Part shown: positions 56,488 to 64,000 of the stretch, piece by piece
Layout: each line of letters starts with the position of its first letter
How positions within the stretch are numbered: position 1 is the first letter of the stretch
Origin: Thermogemmatispora aurantia
GTDB lineage: Bacteria > Chloroflexota > Ktedonobacteria > Ktedonobacterales > Ktedonobacteraceae
Direction of reading: 5' to 3'
DNA: 64,000 nt
NCBI RefSeq assembly: GCF_008974285.1
Contig: NZ_BKZV01000001.1
Coordinates: 233,319 to 297,318 of the forward strand
Notes under the pieces: generated by a model
What the model saw: the letters and a program-made list of their open reading frames with translations, nothing else
The model's database searches: none
What the model was told of the DNA's origin: nothing
Made by a program: the position numbers and the translations under genes

Positions 56488-57441
56488 TCATTCAGGAGAG
56501 AGATGCCCTACATCTCCCCAGGTGACTGTCACCCGCTCGCCCGAGCGGCAGCGCAGCAGCAGCTCGCCGCTCTCATTGACCTCTTCCGCCCAGCCTTCGA
56601 GCTGACGAGCACCTTGTTGGATGCGCACCATGCGCCCTAACGTCTGCAAGCGGCTGCGCCAGCGCTCGCGAATATGCCGGGCTACCGGCAGCGAGAAGAA
56701 CGCCGCCGAGACAGGGGGCGTCAAGAGCGCGGATCGTTCAGGGAGCGCCCCCACCTCTTCCTGCAGGGCGAGATAGGAGTCCTCCACATGCTCCAAAAGC
56801 TGAGCAATAAACGCCTCGCGGCTTAATGAGCGACCGCACTCGGTCTCTAGCGTTGTCGGCGTCGGCGCTTGAACCAGCGGAGCTGACGCAGCCGCAGGAG
56901 CCTTGGGGGAGGACTGCACTGATCCGCCCTCACTCTGCTCGATCGCTAAATCTTCACTGCGTCCATTGACATTGACGCCGATGCCCAGTACGGCCACTAA
57001 ACGACCCGCTCGATCAGAGCTGGTCTCGATTAAAATACCGGCAACTTTACGTTCGCCAATCAAGACATCATTGGGCCACTTGATACCAGCGACGAGGCCA
57101 GCGGTTTCAGCGATGGCATCCAGCACGGCCAGTGCGGAGAACATAGCTACCAGTGGAAGCGGGAAGCGGGGATAGAGCACCAGCGACAAGAGGACATTGC
57201 GCCCGGCCACGTCAACCCAACGGCGGCCCTGCCTGCCGCGCCCAGCAGTCTGACTTTCTGTAAGCACCACCAGGCCCTCTAGGCTCTCGCCTGGCTCAGC
57301 CTCGACAGCACGCAGCATCGCCAGCGTATTCGTTGAATCGACCACCGGGACATAGAACAGTCGTGCCTCCCCCCTACCGATCAGGCGAGTACCTAACATC
57401 TGCCTCAATCTATCGAGATGCAATCGTTCGCTGTTAGCCAT
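56488..57441 (-). CDS. birA: Biotin--protein ligase
   Basis: A 317-residue class I biotin ligase that attaches biotin to carrier proteins. Seen are DSTN, TESQTAGRGRQGRRW, KWPNDVLIGERKVAGIL and GIGVNVN. It has no N-terminal helix-turn-helix, so it should not act as a repressor. An Ala/Pro/Ser-rich insert of about 35 residues (near 190-225) follows the GIGVNVN strand. ATG 57441 is chosen because homology begins soon after; the open extension to 57585 is Gly/Arg-rich and unconvincing. Confidence 0.9.
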   Translation of the reverse strand: MANSERLHLDRLRQMLGTRLIGRGEARLFYVPVVDSTNTLAMLRAVEAEPGESLEGLVVLTESQTAGRGRQGRRWVDVAGRNVLLSLVLYPRFPLPLVAMFSALAVLDAIAETAGLVAGIKWPNDVLIGERKVAGILIETSSDRAGRLVAVLGIGVNVNGRSEDLAIEQSEGGSVQSSPKAPAAASAPLVQAPTPTTLETECGRSLSREAFIAQLLEHVEDSYLALQEEVGALPERSALLTPPVSAAFFSLPVARHIRERWRSRLQTLGRMVRIQQGARQLEGWAEEVNESGELLLRCRSGERVTVTWGDVGHLSPE

Positions 57442-57643
57442 CTGCCCTGGTACACCCCTGCTCACCTCGCTACCACACCCCTCCTCTCCTTTACCTGAGA
57501 ACCTGGACCTCCCGCCGGCGTCCCGGCAGCCCCCTCTCCCCTCCAACACGCTATGAAACGACTCTGGCTCACTTCTTCCCCCCATTCCACCTTGTGCCGC
57601 CGTTGCCGTTCTGAATAAACCAGCTCATCCCGGCCTGCCTGAC

Positions 57644-57868
57644 TCAGGCGCCCTGTAAAAAGACATCCGCGGGCACCAGGCCGGCTGGTAGCGACAATCC
57701 AACGACTTCTACACGCTCTTGCTGGCATGCATCGGAAGCGAAGAATGTGAGAACACTACCGACCGGCACCGGTCCTGCGGTAAAACCATACAGGCGGGAG
57801 CTAACCGACTTTCCAAGCGGGCCTGGTTGTTTCCCACCTTCCGGCTGAGGGCCACACTTAGGAGGCAC
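57644..57868 (-). CDS. Possible 74-residue protein, overlapping the upstream mini-ORF
   Basis: The frame starts at GTG 57868 with GAAGAGAGGG upstream. The second half reads protein-like: RLYGFTAGPVPVGSVLTFF and VEVVGLSLPAGLVPADVFL. I do not recognise it. Its start overlaps the stop of the 24-codon frame at 57858-57932 by 11 bases in a different frame. The pair could be coupled genes, or one gene with a frameshift. It lies about 200 bases upstream of birA. Confidence 0.4.
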   Translation of the reverse strand: MPPKCGPQPEGGKQPGPLGKSVSSRLYGFTAGPVPVGSVLTFFASDACQQERVEVVGLSLPAGLVPADVFLQGA

Positions 57869-57932
57869 CCCTCTCTTCCCGATTGGTGTGGCTGGTTAAC
57901 TCACCACCTGTGTGGCGCTGTCGTTCAGGCAT
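57858..57932 (-). CDS. 24-residue ORF behind a consensus promoter
   Basis: ATG 57932 has an ideal ribosome site, AAAGGAGGTGG, nine bases upstream and a near-consensus promoter at 57961-57990, giving a leader of only about 22 bases. The product begins MPERQRHTGGEL and is hydrophilic. It may be a leader for the downstream 74-residue frame or the first part of a frameshifted gene. Confidence 0.45.
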   Translation of the reverse strand: MPERQRHTGGELTSHTNREERGAS

Positions 57933-57960
57933 GTGCACACCACCTCCTTTCATTGCGCTA

Positions 57961-57990
57961 ATTGTAACATCGCATTTCAGGTGCTGTCAA
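57961..57990 (-). promoter_or_regulatory. Near-consensus promoter upstream of the mini-ORFs and birA
   Basis: On the minus strand TTGACA (57985-57990) and TACAAT (57961-57966) are 18 bases apart. This is one of the best promoters in the window. A 31-codon frame (58006-58101, starting MGMKELLKSARL) lies directly upstream; I see no ribosome site for it. Confidence 0.7.
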
Positions 57991-58166
57991 GCTTTTCGTT
58001 GAAATTTACTTGAACACCTTTTCCTTGAGCTTTTCGACCAGAAGGCCAATGTCAACAGGAACGATCAACCGTGCGGATTTTAAGAGTTCTTTCATGCCCA
58101 TGCGCAGGTTCTCAAGGCAGGAAATAATATACAATAAGATTGGTCCAGGAAAGGAGGAGTTCTGCT

Positions 58167-58421
58167 ATGGCCATTGAGCGTACCGCCCATCCCTATATTG
58201 TTCGTGACTCCGCCATCTACGGCGGCGAACCCATCATCGAAGGCACGCGCACCGGCGTGCGCCATGTGATCCTGCTCTTCCAGTCGGGGAAAGATCCCGA
58301 AGAGATCGCACGCATCCATCGTCTGAGCCTGGCTCAGGTCTACGATGCCATCAGCTATTTTTACGACAACGAAGAGGAAATCGAGCACTATATTCGCAAT
58401 CAGTCCTGGGAAGGCGACTGA
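58167..58421 (+). CDS. DUF433 antitoxin-like protein
   Basis: An 84-residue DUF433 protein, a helix-turn-helix family often encoded beside a PIN-like toxin. The family pattern GGEPIIEGTRTGVRHVI, the GKDPEEIARIHRLSLAQVYDAISYF helices and the acidic tail are complete. ATG 58167 has AAAGGAGGAG upstream, and TACAAT at 58130-58135 suggests a promoter. No toxin-like gene follows, so it appears to be an orphan that may regulate another locus. Confidence 0.85.
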   Translation: MAIERTAHPYIVRDSAIYGGEPIIEGTRTGVRHVILLFQSGKDPEEIARIHRLSLAQVYDAISYFYDNEEEIEHYIRNQSWEGD

Positions 58422-59011
58422 GAGACGACCCCCTGGACGACCCCCTGTCTGTCGGTTTCCCTGCGCTTGCCATTGATCGACGCTGGTGCCTGTCCGACTC
58501 TGGCACCCTCTATTGCGTGCTTGCCAGGCTTGTGCCAGGCAACGGTGAGTGAGACCACAGCCGGGGCAGGATGTTCATCGCGGCTGGTCTAGTCACACCG
58601 CTGCTTCACGCGTTATACTGTTACGTAGTATGCTGGCGACAATCAGCCTGGTTGAGCTGAAGGTGAGTGGCGTAGGGTAGCTCTTTTCTCCTCTTCGCCA
58701 CTCCCGCAGGGCTGTTCTTGCCCTTCATCACACGACCGCACACCTGTCCCTGTCCTGGTTTCGAAGGCTGACGCCGACGCTTCGACACTCGCCGGCACAG
58801 CTCTCTTCCCTTGCAGCTGAGGCTGCTGTGCCCTCATCAGCCAGAGCGAGCCAGTCAGCGCGGCCTTGGCTTCTCGCTTGTTCTGCACCCGTCCACGCTC
58901 AGACGGCGGCAGAGCAGCGCCTTAGCTCCTCAATGTACCCGTCCGCTCAGTCGCGCTCACGAGTCCTGTGAGGAAGACTTGGAAGAGAAGCAAGAAAGGA
59001 GGACCTGATAG
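58422..59011. other. 590-base gap without a recognisable gene
   Basis: No protein-like frame with a ribosome site, no tRNA and no clear terminator. A partner toxin for the DUF433 protein is not found here on either strand. Confidence 0.5.
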
Positions 59012-59194
59012 ATGCAGCAATACAGCGATCTGCTGATCGATGCCCTCCTGGATGAGGGATTCACGGTCGAGGAGGCCAATCGCCTGATCGAACTGCGCGA
59101 GGCATACGAAGAGCAGCTTGCCCGCGAGGAGATACCCTATCAGCGTTTTATGCACTGGCTGATCGAATACGGCCACCTGAGCGATTATCTCTAG
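59012..59194 (+). CDS. 60-residue acidic helical protein
   Basis: A small protein of 60 residues, rich in Glu and Leu (VEEANRLIELREAYEEQLAREE), predicted to be almost wholly helical. AAAGGAGGACC precedes the ATG, which makes it convincing as a gene despite its size. I do not recognise it. It lies 160 bases upstream of the ManC fusion, which has its own promoter. Confidence 0.65.
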   Translation: MQQYSDLLIDALLDEGFTVEEANRLIELREAYEEQLAREEIPYQRFMHWLIEYGHLSDYL

Positions 59195-59226
59195 CATGCA
59201 AGCCAGGCAGGCAAGGGGCGAAATCC

Positions 59227-59256
59227 TTGTAGCTGCCTTCTGCTGTGAGGTACAAT
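59227..59256 (+). promoter_or_regulatory. Promoter of the ManC/phosphomannomutase fusion
   Basis: TTGTAG (59227-59232) and TACAAT (59251-59256) are separated by 18 bases. The transcript start would be about 90 bases before the ATG at 59355. Confidence 0.6.
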
Positions 59257-59354
59257 AGCAATGAGGCAGGCAGTAGACCACGGCGCAGCCCCCTGCTGCG
59301 CCGTTGCAGTTTCCATGACCAGATGAGCAACCCCGCGCCAAGGAGAGAAAAGTC

Positions 59355-61859
59355 ATGAAAGCGGTTGTTATGGCCGGAGGGGAAGGATCTCGCCTACGTC
59401 CCCTGACCATTAAGCGCCCCAAGCCAATGGTGCCGATCGTGGGCAAGCCCGTCATGGAGCATATCCTGAACCTCCTGAAGCGACATGGCATCACCGAGGT
59501 CATCGTCACCGTTCAGTACCTGGCGAGCAATATCGAGGACTACTTCGGCAACGGCTCGCAGTTCGGAATGCGCATCACTTACTCTCGCGAGGATGTCCCC
59601 TTGGGCACCGCCGGCAGCGTGAAAAACGCCGAGGAGCACTTGACCGAGCCGTTCCTCGTGATCAGCGGCGATGCGCTCACCGACTATAATCTGAGCGATA
59701 TCATCCGCTTTCATCAGGAAAAGCAAGCGCTGGCAACGTTGACGCTCGCTCATGTCCATAATCCGCTAGAGTACGGGGTCATTATCACCAACGAGGATGG
59801 CCATATCACGCAATTCCTGGAGAAACCGAGCTGGGGCGAGGTCTTCAGCGATACCATCAATACCGGTATTTATGTCCTCGACCCTCGCGTGTTGACCTAC
59901 TTCGAGAAGAATAAGCCCTTTGACTTCAGCCAGGATCTCTTTCCTTTGCTGCTTAAGAAGGGCGACCCCATCTATGGCTATATCGCCAGCGGCTATTGGT
60001 GCGATGTGGGCAACCTGAGCGAGTATATGCGCGCCAACGCCGATGCGTTGCAGGGACGGGTCCAGATCGAGATTCCTGGCCGCCATATTGGCAACAGTAT
60101 CTGGTGCGAAGAGGGTGTGGAGATCGCTGAGGATGCTCAGCTCTATGGCCCGGTCTACCTGGGACACGACTGCAAGATTAAGTCGGGCGCTATTATCCAC
60201 GGGCCGAGCATCATTGGCCACTATACGATCGTCGATGAGCGGGCCCAGGTCGATCGGAGCATTATCTGGAATAACTCTTATATCGGTGAGCGGGCCGAGC
60301 TGCGCGGCGCTCTCGTCGGCTCCTCGACGAGCATCAAGAGCAAGGCGGTGATGTTCGAAGGCTCGGTGATCGGCGATAATTCGATCGTCCAGGAGGGCGC
60401 CATTATTCAACCTAACGTGAAGATCTGGCCCGATAAGGAGATCGAGACCGGCGCCGTGGTCAATAATAGTATCATCTGGGGCTCACAGGGCAGACGCGGC
60501 CTCTTTGGGCGTTACGGGGTAACGGGTCTGGTGAATATCGATCTGACTCCCGAGTTCGCCGCCAGCCTTGGCGCAGCTTACGGCGCCATTCTTCCCAAGG
60601 GTAGCATCGTTGCTGTCAATCGCGATTCATCACATCGTACCTCAAGAATGATTAAGCGGGCGATTGTGGCTGGCCTCCCCTCGGCTGGCATCAATGTCCA
60701 CGATATCAATCAGGTCCCGATCCCGGTGGCCCGCTACTATGTGCGCAATACCGAGTCCGTCGGTGGTATCCACGTGCGCCTCTCTCCTCACGATCCGCGC
60801 ATTGTCGACATTAAGTTCTTTGACCAGTACGGCCTTGATATCAATAAGGCGACCGAGCGCAAGGTGGAGAATCTCTACTTCCGCGAGGACTTCCGCCGCG
60901 TCTACATCGACGACCTGGGGTCGATCGAGGTCCAGGAGAATGAGCGTGTGCTCAATCTCTATCTGGAGGGCTTCCACAAGGTGGTCGATGAGGGGCTGAT
61001 CCGTCAGCGCAAGTTCCAGATCGTGATGGACTATGCGCATGGAAGTACGACTCAGCTGCTGCCCGGCATCTTTAACCGCCTCGGTGTGGATGTCATTATC
61101 TTGAATACAAGCGCCGATGAGTCGCTGGTCACGCGCACGAAGGATGAGGTGGAGCGCGATCTGCAGCGCCTGGCCACGATTACGGCAGCCCTCCATACCG
61201 ATCTGGGCATCCGCATCGATCCGGCTGGTGAGCGGATCGCGGTGGTGGATGACCGCGGGCGCATCCTGGACGGGATGAAGATGCTGGCGGTGATGACGAG
61301 CCTGATGTTGCGCCGCTTCCATCAGGCGACGGTGGCGGCCCCGGTGACGGCCCCCAGTGCCCTCCAGCATATTGCTAAGCGCTACGACGGCCATATCCTG
61401 CATACGCGCGTTCTACCTCAAGCCCTGATGGCAACGGCAAGCCGCGAGGGAGTGGTGCTGGTCGGTGACGGCGAGGGCGGCTTCATCTTCCCGGAGTTCC
61501 TGCCCGCCTTCGATGGTATGATGGCTGTGGCAAAGCTGCTGGAGCTGCTGGCTTACTTTGAGGCGAAGCTCTCTGAGGTGGTGGATGATCTGCCGAGCTA
61601 CTACTTGAGCCGTACACGTGTGGCCTGCCCCTGGGAGCACAAGGGCAAGGTCATGCGTATCCTGAGCGAGCAGTATCGCGAGCGACGGGCCAAGCCGATC
61701 GATGGGATTAAGATCGATCTGGGAAGCAAGGAGTGGGTGCTGGTGCTGCCAGATGCCGATCGGCCTCTCTTCCACGTGGTGGCAGAATCGGAGTCAAGCG
61801 AGCAGGCCCAGGCTCTGGCTGAGAAGTATGCGCGCGTGGTCAGCGGCTTGCAGCAGTAG
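59355..61859 (+). CDS. Mannose-1-phosphate guanylyltransferase fused to a phosphomannomutase-like domain
   Basis: An 834-residue fusion. Residues 1-235 are a nucleotidyltransferase ([13 protein letters not shown], then [24 protein letters not shown] and the C-terminal YWCDVGN). Residues 250-380 are left-handed beta-helix hexapeptide repeats. Residues 390-834 resemble phosphomannomutase domains I-IV, but the metal loop DGDGDR is replaced by DPAGER (about 622-627), and the usual phosphoserine segment reads [10 protein letters not shown]. The first domain should make GDP-mannose (or another NDP-sugar). The mutase part is probably inactive or regulatory. AAGGAGAG precedes the ATG. ManA is 35 kb away. 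Confidence 0.85.
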   Translation: MKAVVMAGGEGSRLRPLTIKRPKPMVPIVGKPVMEHILNLLKRHGITEVIVTVQYLASNIEDYFGNGSQFGMRITYSREDVPLGTAGSVKNAEEHLTEPFLVISGDALTDYNLSDIIRFHQEKQALATLTLAHVHNPLEYGVIITNEDGHITQFLEKPSWGEVFSDTINTGIYVLDPRVLTYFEKNKPFDFSQDLFPLLLKKGDPIYGYIASGYWCDVGNLSEYMRANADALQGRVQIEIPGRHIGNSIWCEEGVEIAEDAQLYGPVYLGHDCKIKSGAIIHGPSIIGHYTIVDERAQVDRSIIWNNSYIGERAELRGALVGSSTSIKSKAVMFEGSVIGDNSIVQEGAIIQPNVKIWPDKEIETGAVVNNSIIWGSQGRRGLFGRYGVTGLVNIDLTPEFAASLGAAYGAILPKGSIVAVNRDSSHRTSRMIKRAIVAGLPSAGINVHDINQVPIPVARYYVRNTESVGGIHVRLSPHDPRIVDIKFFDQYGLDINKATERKVENLYFREDFRRVYIDDLGSIEVQENERVLNLYLEGFHKVVDEGLIRQRKFQIVMDYAHGSTTQLLPGIFNRLGVDVIILNTSADESLVTRTKDEVERDLQRLATITAALHTDLGIRIDPAGERIAVVDDRGRILDGMKMLAVMTSLMLRRFHQATVAAPVTAPSALQHIAKRYDGHILHTRVLPQALMATASREGVVLVGDGEGGFIFPEFLPAFDGMMAVAKLLELLAYFEAKLSEVVDDLPSYYLSRTRVACPWEHKGKVMRILSEQYRERRAKPIDGIKIDLGSKEWVLVLPDADRPLFHVVAESESSEQAQALAEKYARVVSGLQQ

Positions 61860-61973
61860 CTCCCTCCCCGTCCAGCAGCTCCGGCTATCTGCAAACCGGC
61901 CAGGGATGCAGCACAAGGGGTGCGCTCTGGTCTTCTATTTTCGCTTTTTCGGCTCCTCCTGGCCTGAAACAAA

Positions 61974-62011
61974 AGCCCCGTTGCGGTGGAGGGAATGGCC
62001 GCAACGGGGCT
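61974..62011. terminator. Bidirectional terminator between the ManC fusion and the epimerase-like gene
   Basis: AGCCCCGTTGCGG (61974-61986) pairs perfectly over 13 bases with CCGCAACGGGGCT (61999-62011), loop 12. On the minus strand the stem is followed by TTTTGTTT, so it best fits the end of the epimerase-like gene. The remainder of 61860-62182 has no gene. Confidence 0.8.
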
Positions 62012-62182
62012 GATGAGTTCGGTGTCCGGTCCAATGCCGCCGCTGTCGCTGCACCAGCGTGGGAGAGGTTGCTGTCTTCCCGTTCTCTGAGCTGCCCTTC
62101 CACTCTCTGGCCGCGCTCTTAGCCAGAGGGACAGGCTGTACCTGCATCTGGCGAACAGTCGCGCCCTGGCCTGGTTCAGGCG

Positions 62183-63199
62183 CTAGGCCGAGGCCGAGGT
62201 AGCCAGACGCGAGGCCGACGCCGCTTCTATGGACCGCGCCAGGACAGGCTGGAGCGGTACCGGCGGCAGGTTGTGGCCCAGGCTGGCGCAGATGCTCTGG
62301 ACGGTACGCCGTATCCCCTCTTCAAGATCGACGCTCGGCTGCCAACCAAGGAGTTGCCGCGCACGGCTGTTATCGAGAGCGATAGCTGTTCCAGTCCGTC
62401 CACGCTCGCTTAGATAGAGCGGTGGGACTTCGCTGGCCAGTAGGGCAGCGGTCCGCTGATAGAATTCTTCGAGGCTGGTGCCGCTGCCACTGCTGATGTG
62501 AATGGTCTGGTTGCCGCCACGCTCGAGAGCCAACAGATGAGCCTGAACCACATCGGCAATGTAGATATGGTCCCGCCTCTCCCCCTGCGGGGCACGAATG
62601 ACTACCCGCCTCTGCTCTAGCAGGCTGTAGATGAATTCGGTTAAGGGATGTTGAGCGGTTTGTCTGTCGGTTTCTCCATAGACATCAGCATAGCGTAGAA
62701 TAACATGCTCTATCCGATAGTAGCGGCTATAGTAGCGAATATACCATTCTCCGGCAAGTTTGCTAATGTCGAGAGGGCGCCGTGGGCAGAGCGGGGCCTC
62801 CTCGCTGAGGAGAAGGGTCTGGCCTTCTCCAGCATAGAGGTCGTTGCCGCCAGAGGCAAAGATAATGCGACCAACGTTGGCCGCTATGCAGCCATCAAGC
62901 AGGTTGAGCAGGCCATGCAAATTGACGTCAGCATCGGTTAGCGGGCGCTGGCCAGGCAGTAGCGCCGAACGACAGGCCGCATGATGGCTGACAATCTCTG
63001 GACGCTCCATCTGGAGCACTGCGTGCAGCCGCGGGTCCCGAATGTCTAGCTGGTAGAAGCGCGCGCGTGGATCAAGGCGCTCCCGTGCGCCACTGGCCAG
63101 TGAGTCAATGACTATGACCTGGTGGCCAGCATCCAGACAGGCACGAGTCAAGTGTGCCCCAATAAACCCAGCTCCGCCAGTGATGGCGATCTTGACCAA
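62183..63199 (-). CDS. NAD-dependent epimerase/dehydratase-like protein lacking the catalytic tyrosine
   Basis: A 338-residue extended SDR that resembles UDP-glucose 4-epimerase. The NAD loop GGAGFIGAHL, HHAACRSA, and the C-terminal substrate part (HISSGSGTSLEEFYQ, RQLLGWQPSVDLEEGIRRT) are normal. The catalytic YxxxK motif reads LDISK: Leu143 replaces Tyr, Lys147 is kept. The upstream Ser/Thr region reads FASGGNDLYAG. The protein may be a non-catalytic binder or use another acid. The Ala/Ser-rich C-terminal 25 residues are variable. A promoter with an internal palindrome lies upstream. Confidence 0.82.
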   Translation of the reverse strand: MVKIAITGGAGFIGAHLTRACLDAGHQVIVIDSLASGARERLDPRARFYQLDIRDPRLHAVLQMERPEIVSHHAACRSALLPGQRPLTDADVNLHGLLNLLDGCIAANVGRIIFASGGNDLYAGEGQTLLLSEEAPLCPRRPLDISKLAGEWYIRYYSRYYRIEHVILRYADVYGETDRQTAQHPLTEFIYSLLEQRRVVIRAPQGERRDHIYIADVVQAHLLALERGGNQTIHISSGSGTSLEEFYQRTAALLASEVPPLYLSERGRTGTAIALDNSRARQLLGWQPSVDLEEGIRRTVQSICASLGHNLPPVPLQPVLARSIEAASASRLATSASA

Positions 63200-63284
63200 G
63201 TGTGTCTCTCCCTTCTGTCCTTGCTTGGCTTGCCGCTGTCTCGATCGGTGGCTCTCCGCTATCTCTAGTGTAGCGCTGATCTCT

Positions 63285-63315
63285 ATTATATAGATATATA
63301 TGTATCTATATGAAA
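63285..63315 (-). promoter_or_regulatory. Promoter with overlapping palindromic operator for the epimerase-like gene
   Basis: On the minus strand TATAAT (63285-63290) is 85 bases before the gene start, with TTCATA 18 bases upstream as a weak -35. A perfect 9-bp inverted repeat, ATATAGATA (63288-63296) and TATCTATAT (63303-63311), fills the spacer. A dimeric repressor bound there would block polymerase. The rest of 63200-63612 holds no gene. Confidence 0.5.
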
Positions 63316-63612
63316 AAGCGATATGATCGTATATAGCAGTTTTTCAATGATCAGCATGACAAAGAGAGACGATGGCTGGTCACGATGAGGACAGCTGATC
63401 GACCTGCTTCTGTAAGAGAAAAACCAGAGGTGAGCTTGCATTGCCGTCTCGGAGAAGATGGGCGGTGATCTAGACTGACGCCGGTCCGCCGAAGTGAGAG
63501 GAGCTGCGCCGGCGGGGGGTACGGCGCAGGTCGGGAAGCTCAGGTTTCGCTCGCTGTGCCAGCCGCCGCCAGGCCACAGCGCTTGTCTCGCTAACCGGCG
63601 GCGGCTGGTCCT

Positions 63613-63813
63613 CTATGAGGCAGGGGTCGTACCTCTCATGAGCGCATCCAGCGTGGACTTCTTGATACGGTAAGCCTGACGCTTGCCACGGTGGGGGAGG
63701 GTGATCGCCTCCAAGGCCCCGCTCTTGATCCAACGACGCACCGTTGTATCGTCCACGCGCAGACGGCGCGCAACTTCACGTACCGTGAGCAGTTCTTCCA
63801 GATCCTCAGCCAT
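63613..63813 (-). CDS. Excisionase-type helix-turn-helix DNA-binding protein
   Basis: A 66-residue MerR-like/excisionase-family DNA-binding domain. The pattern LLTVREVARRLRVDDTTVRRWIKSG, followed by the wing residues and YRIKKSTLDALM, is characteristic. Such proteins are small transcription regulators or recombination directionality factors; no integrase or attachment site is visible within the window. A 7-bp inverted repeat, CTTCCCG (63925-63931) and CGGGAAG (63939-63945), lies upstream. Confidence 0.88.
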   Translation of the reverse strand: MAEDLEELLTVREVARRLRVDDTTVRRWIKSGALEAITLPHRGKRQAYRIKKSTLDALMRGTTPAS

Positions 63814-64000
63814 AGCAGTCTCTCCTACTCTTTGGGATTAGCTCGTAACAGGCGCGATCACCAGCGTTCCTCTGACACCCCAGGCACGCCGCATTCTCCT
63901 CGTTGATCGGAGAGAGCTGCGTCGCTTCCCGCTCAAGCCGGGAAGGGGTGCCATCTGGCGATTCACGAGCAGACGTTTTTTCGGTCCCTCTATACGAGAG

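Noticed and set aside
58006..58101. 31-codon minus-strand frame (MGMKELLKSARL)
   Set aside because: Reads like an amphipathic helix, but has no ribosome site and no clear promoter; noted only as a possible remnant.
63613..64000. Integrated element boundary suggested by the excisionase-type protein
   Set aside because: No integrase, no attachment-site repeat and no change in base composition are visible within the window.

Overview
This window is a gene-dense (about 60% GC) stretch of bacterial chromosome with no sign of phage, insertion sequence, CRISPR array or rRNA. The gene families and their order suggest Chloroflexota, most likely class Ktedonobacteria and perhaps a Thermogemmatispora-like thermophile. 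The hints are a Cdc48-type AAA ATPase, a ManC/phosphomannomutase fusion, YebC-RuvC-RuvA, unusual receiver proteins and -10 boxes of the TACAAT type. The taxonomic placement is inference from protein character, not a database result.

Layout. 1-2.1 kb: end of a dipeptide/oligopeptide ABC operon (permease tail, DppD, DppF) closed by a strong terminator. 2.6-3.8 kb: two stand-alone receiver proteins. 4.1-7.1 kb: a ThiF/MoeB-type E1 enzyme and methionyl-tRNA synthetase. 7.2-13.1 kb (minus strand): ROK sugar kinase, the t6A set TsaD, RimI, TsaB and TsaE, a zinc-ribbon protein and a YraN nuclease-like protein. 13.3-18.6 kb (plus): alpha/beta hydrolase, YebC, RuvC, RuvA and a large membrane protein that joins two zinc-finger-like segments to a periplasmic-binding domain. 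19-25.4 kb: small uncharacterised proteins, a degenerate receiver-GGDEF protein, a hydrolase lacking its serine, and mannose-6-phosphate isomerase. 25.7-37.2 kb (minus): a large amino-acid block ilvB-ilvN-ilvC-leuA-ilvE-thrB-thrC followed by a membrane glycosyltransferase. It is headed by a Leu/Val/Ile-rich leader reading frame and a transcription terminator that together look like a classical attenuator. 37.9-40.4 kb: RNA 2',3'-cyclic phosphodiesterase and FtsH. 40.8-46.2 kb (plus): a membrane formate dehydrogenase (catalytic subunit with an in-frame UGA selenocysteine codon and a SECIS hairpin, ferredoxin-like subunit, NrfD anchor). 46.5-51.8 kb: a Cdc48-like AAA ATPase, then a small protein and a GAF/PAS histidine kinase. 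52-57.9 kb (minus): membrane protein, Pcm, tRNA-Val(CAC), LysS, GreA, BirA and a small-ORF cluster with a consensus promoter. 58.1-63.8 kb: a DUF433 antitoxin-like protein, a 60-residue protein, the ManC/phosphomannomutase fusion, an epimerase-like SDR without its catalytic tyrosine, and an excisionase-type HTH protein.

How the genes fit together. The core of the window is housekeeping: translation (metG, lysS, tRNA-Val, tsaBDE, rimI), recombination (ruvA, ruvC), protein quality control (ftsH, cdc48, pcm) and branched-chain amino acid/threonine synthesis. ThrB and ThrC supply threonine for isoleucine, so their position beside ilv/leu genes is logical. ManA and the ManC fusion feed GDP-mannose, which the GT39-type enzyme and the epimerase may use for envelope glycans. 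The formate dehydrogenase would deliver electrons to the membrane. The points most worth following up are the ilv leader/attenuator, the selenoprotein formate dehydrogenase, the zinc-finger/periplasmic-binding fusion and several proteins that keep a fold but have lost catalytic residues.
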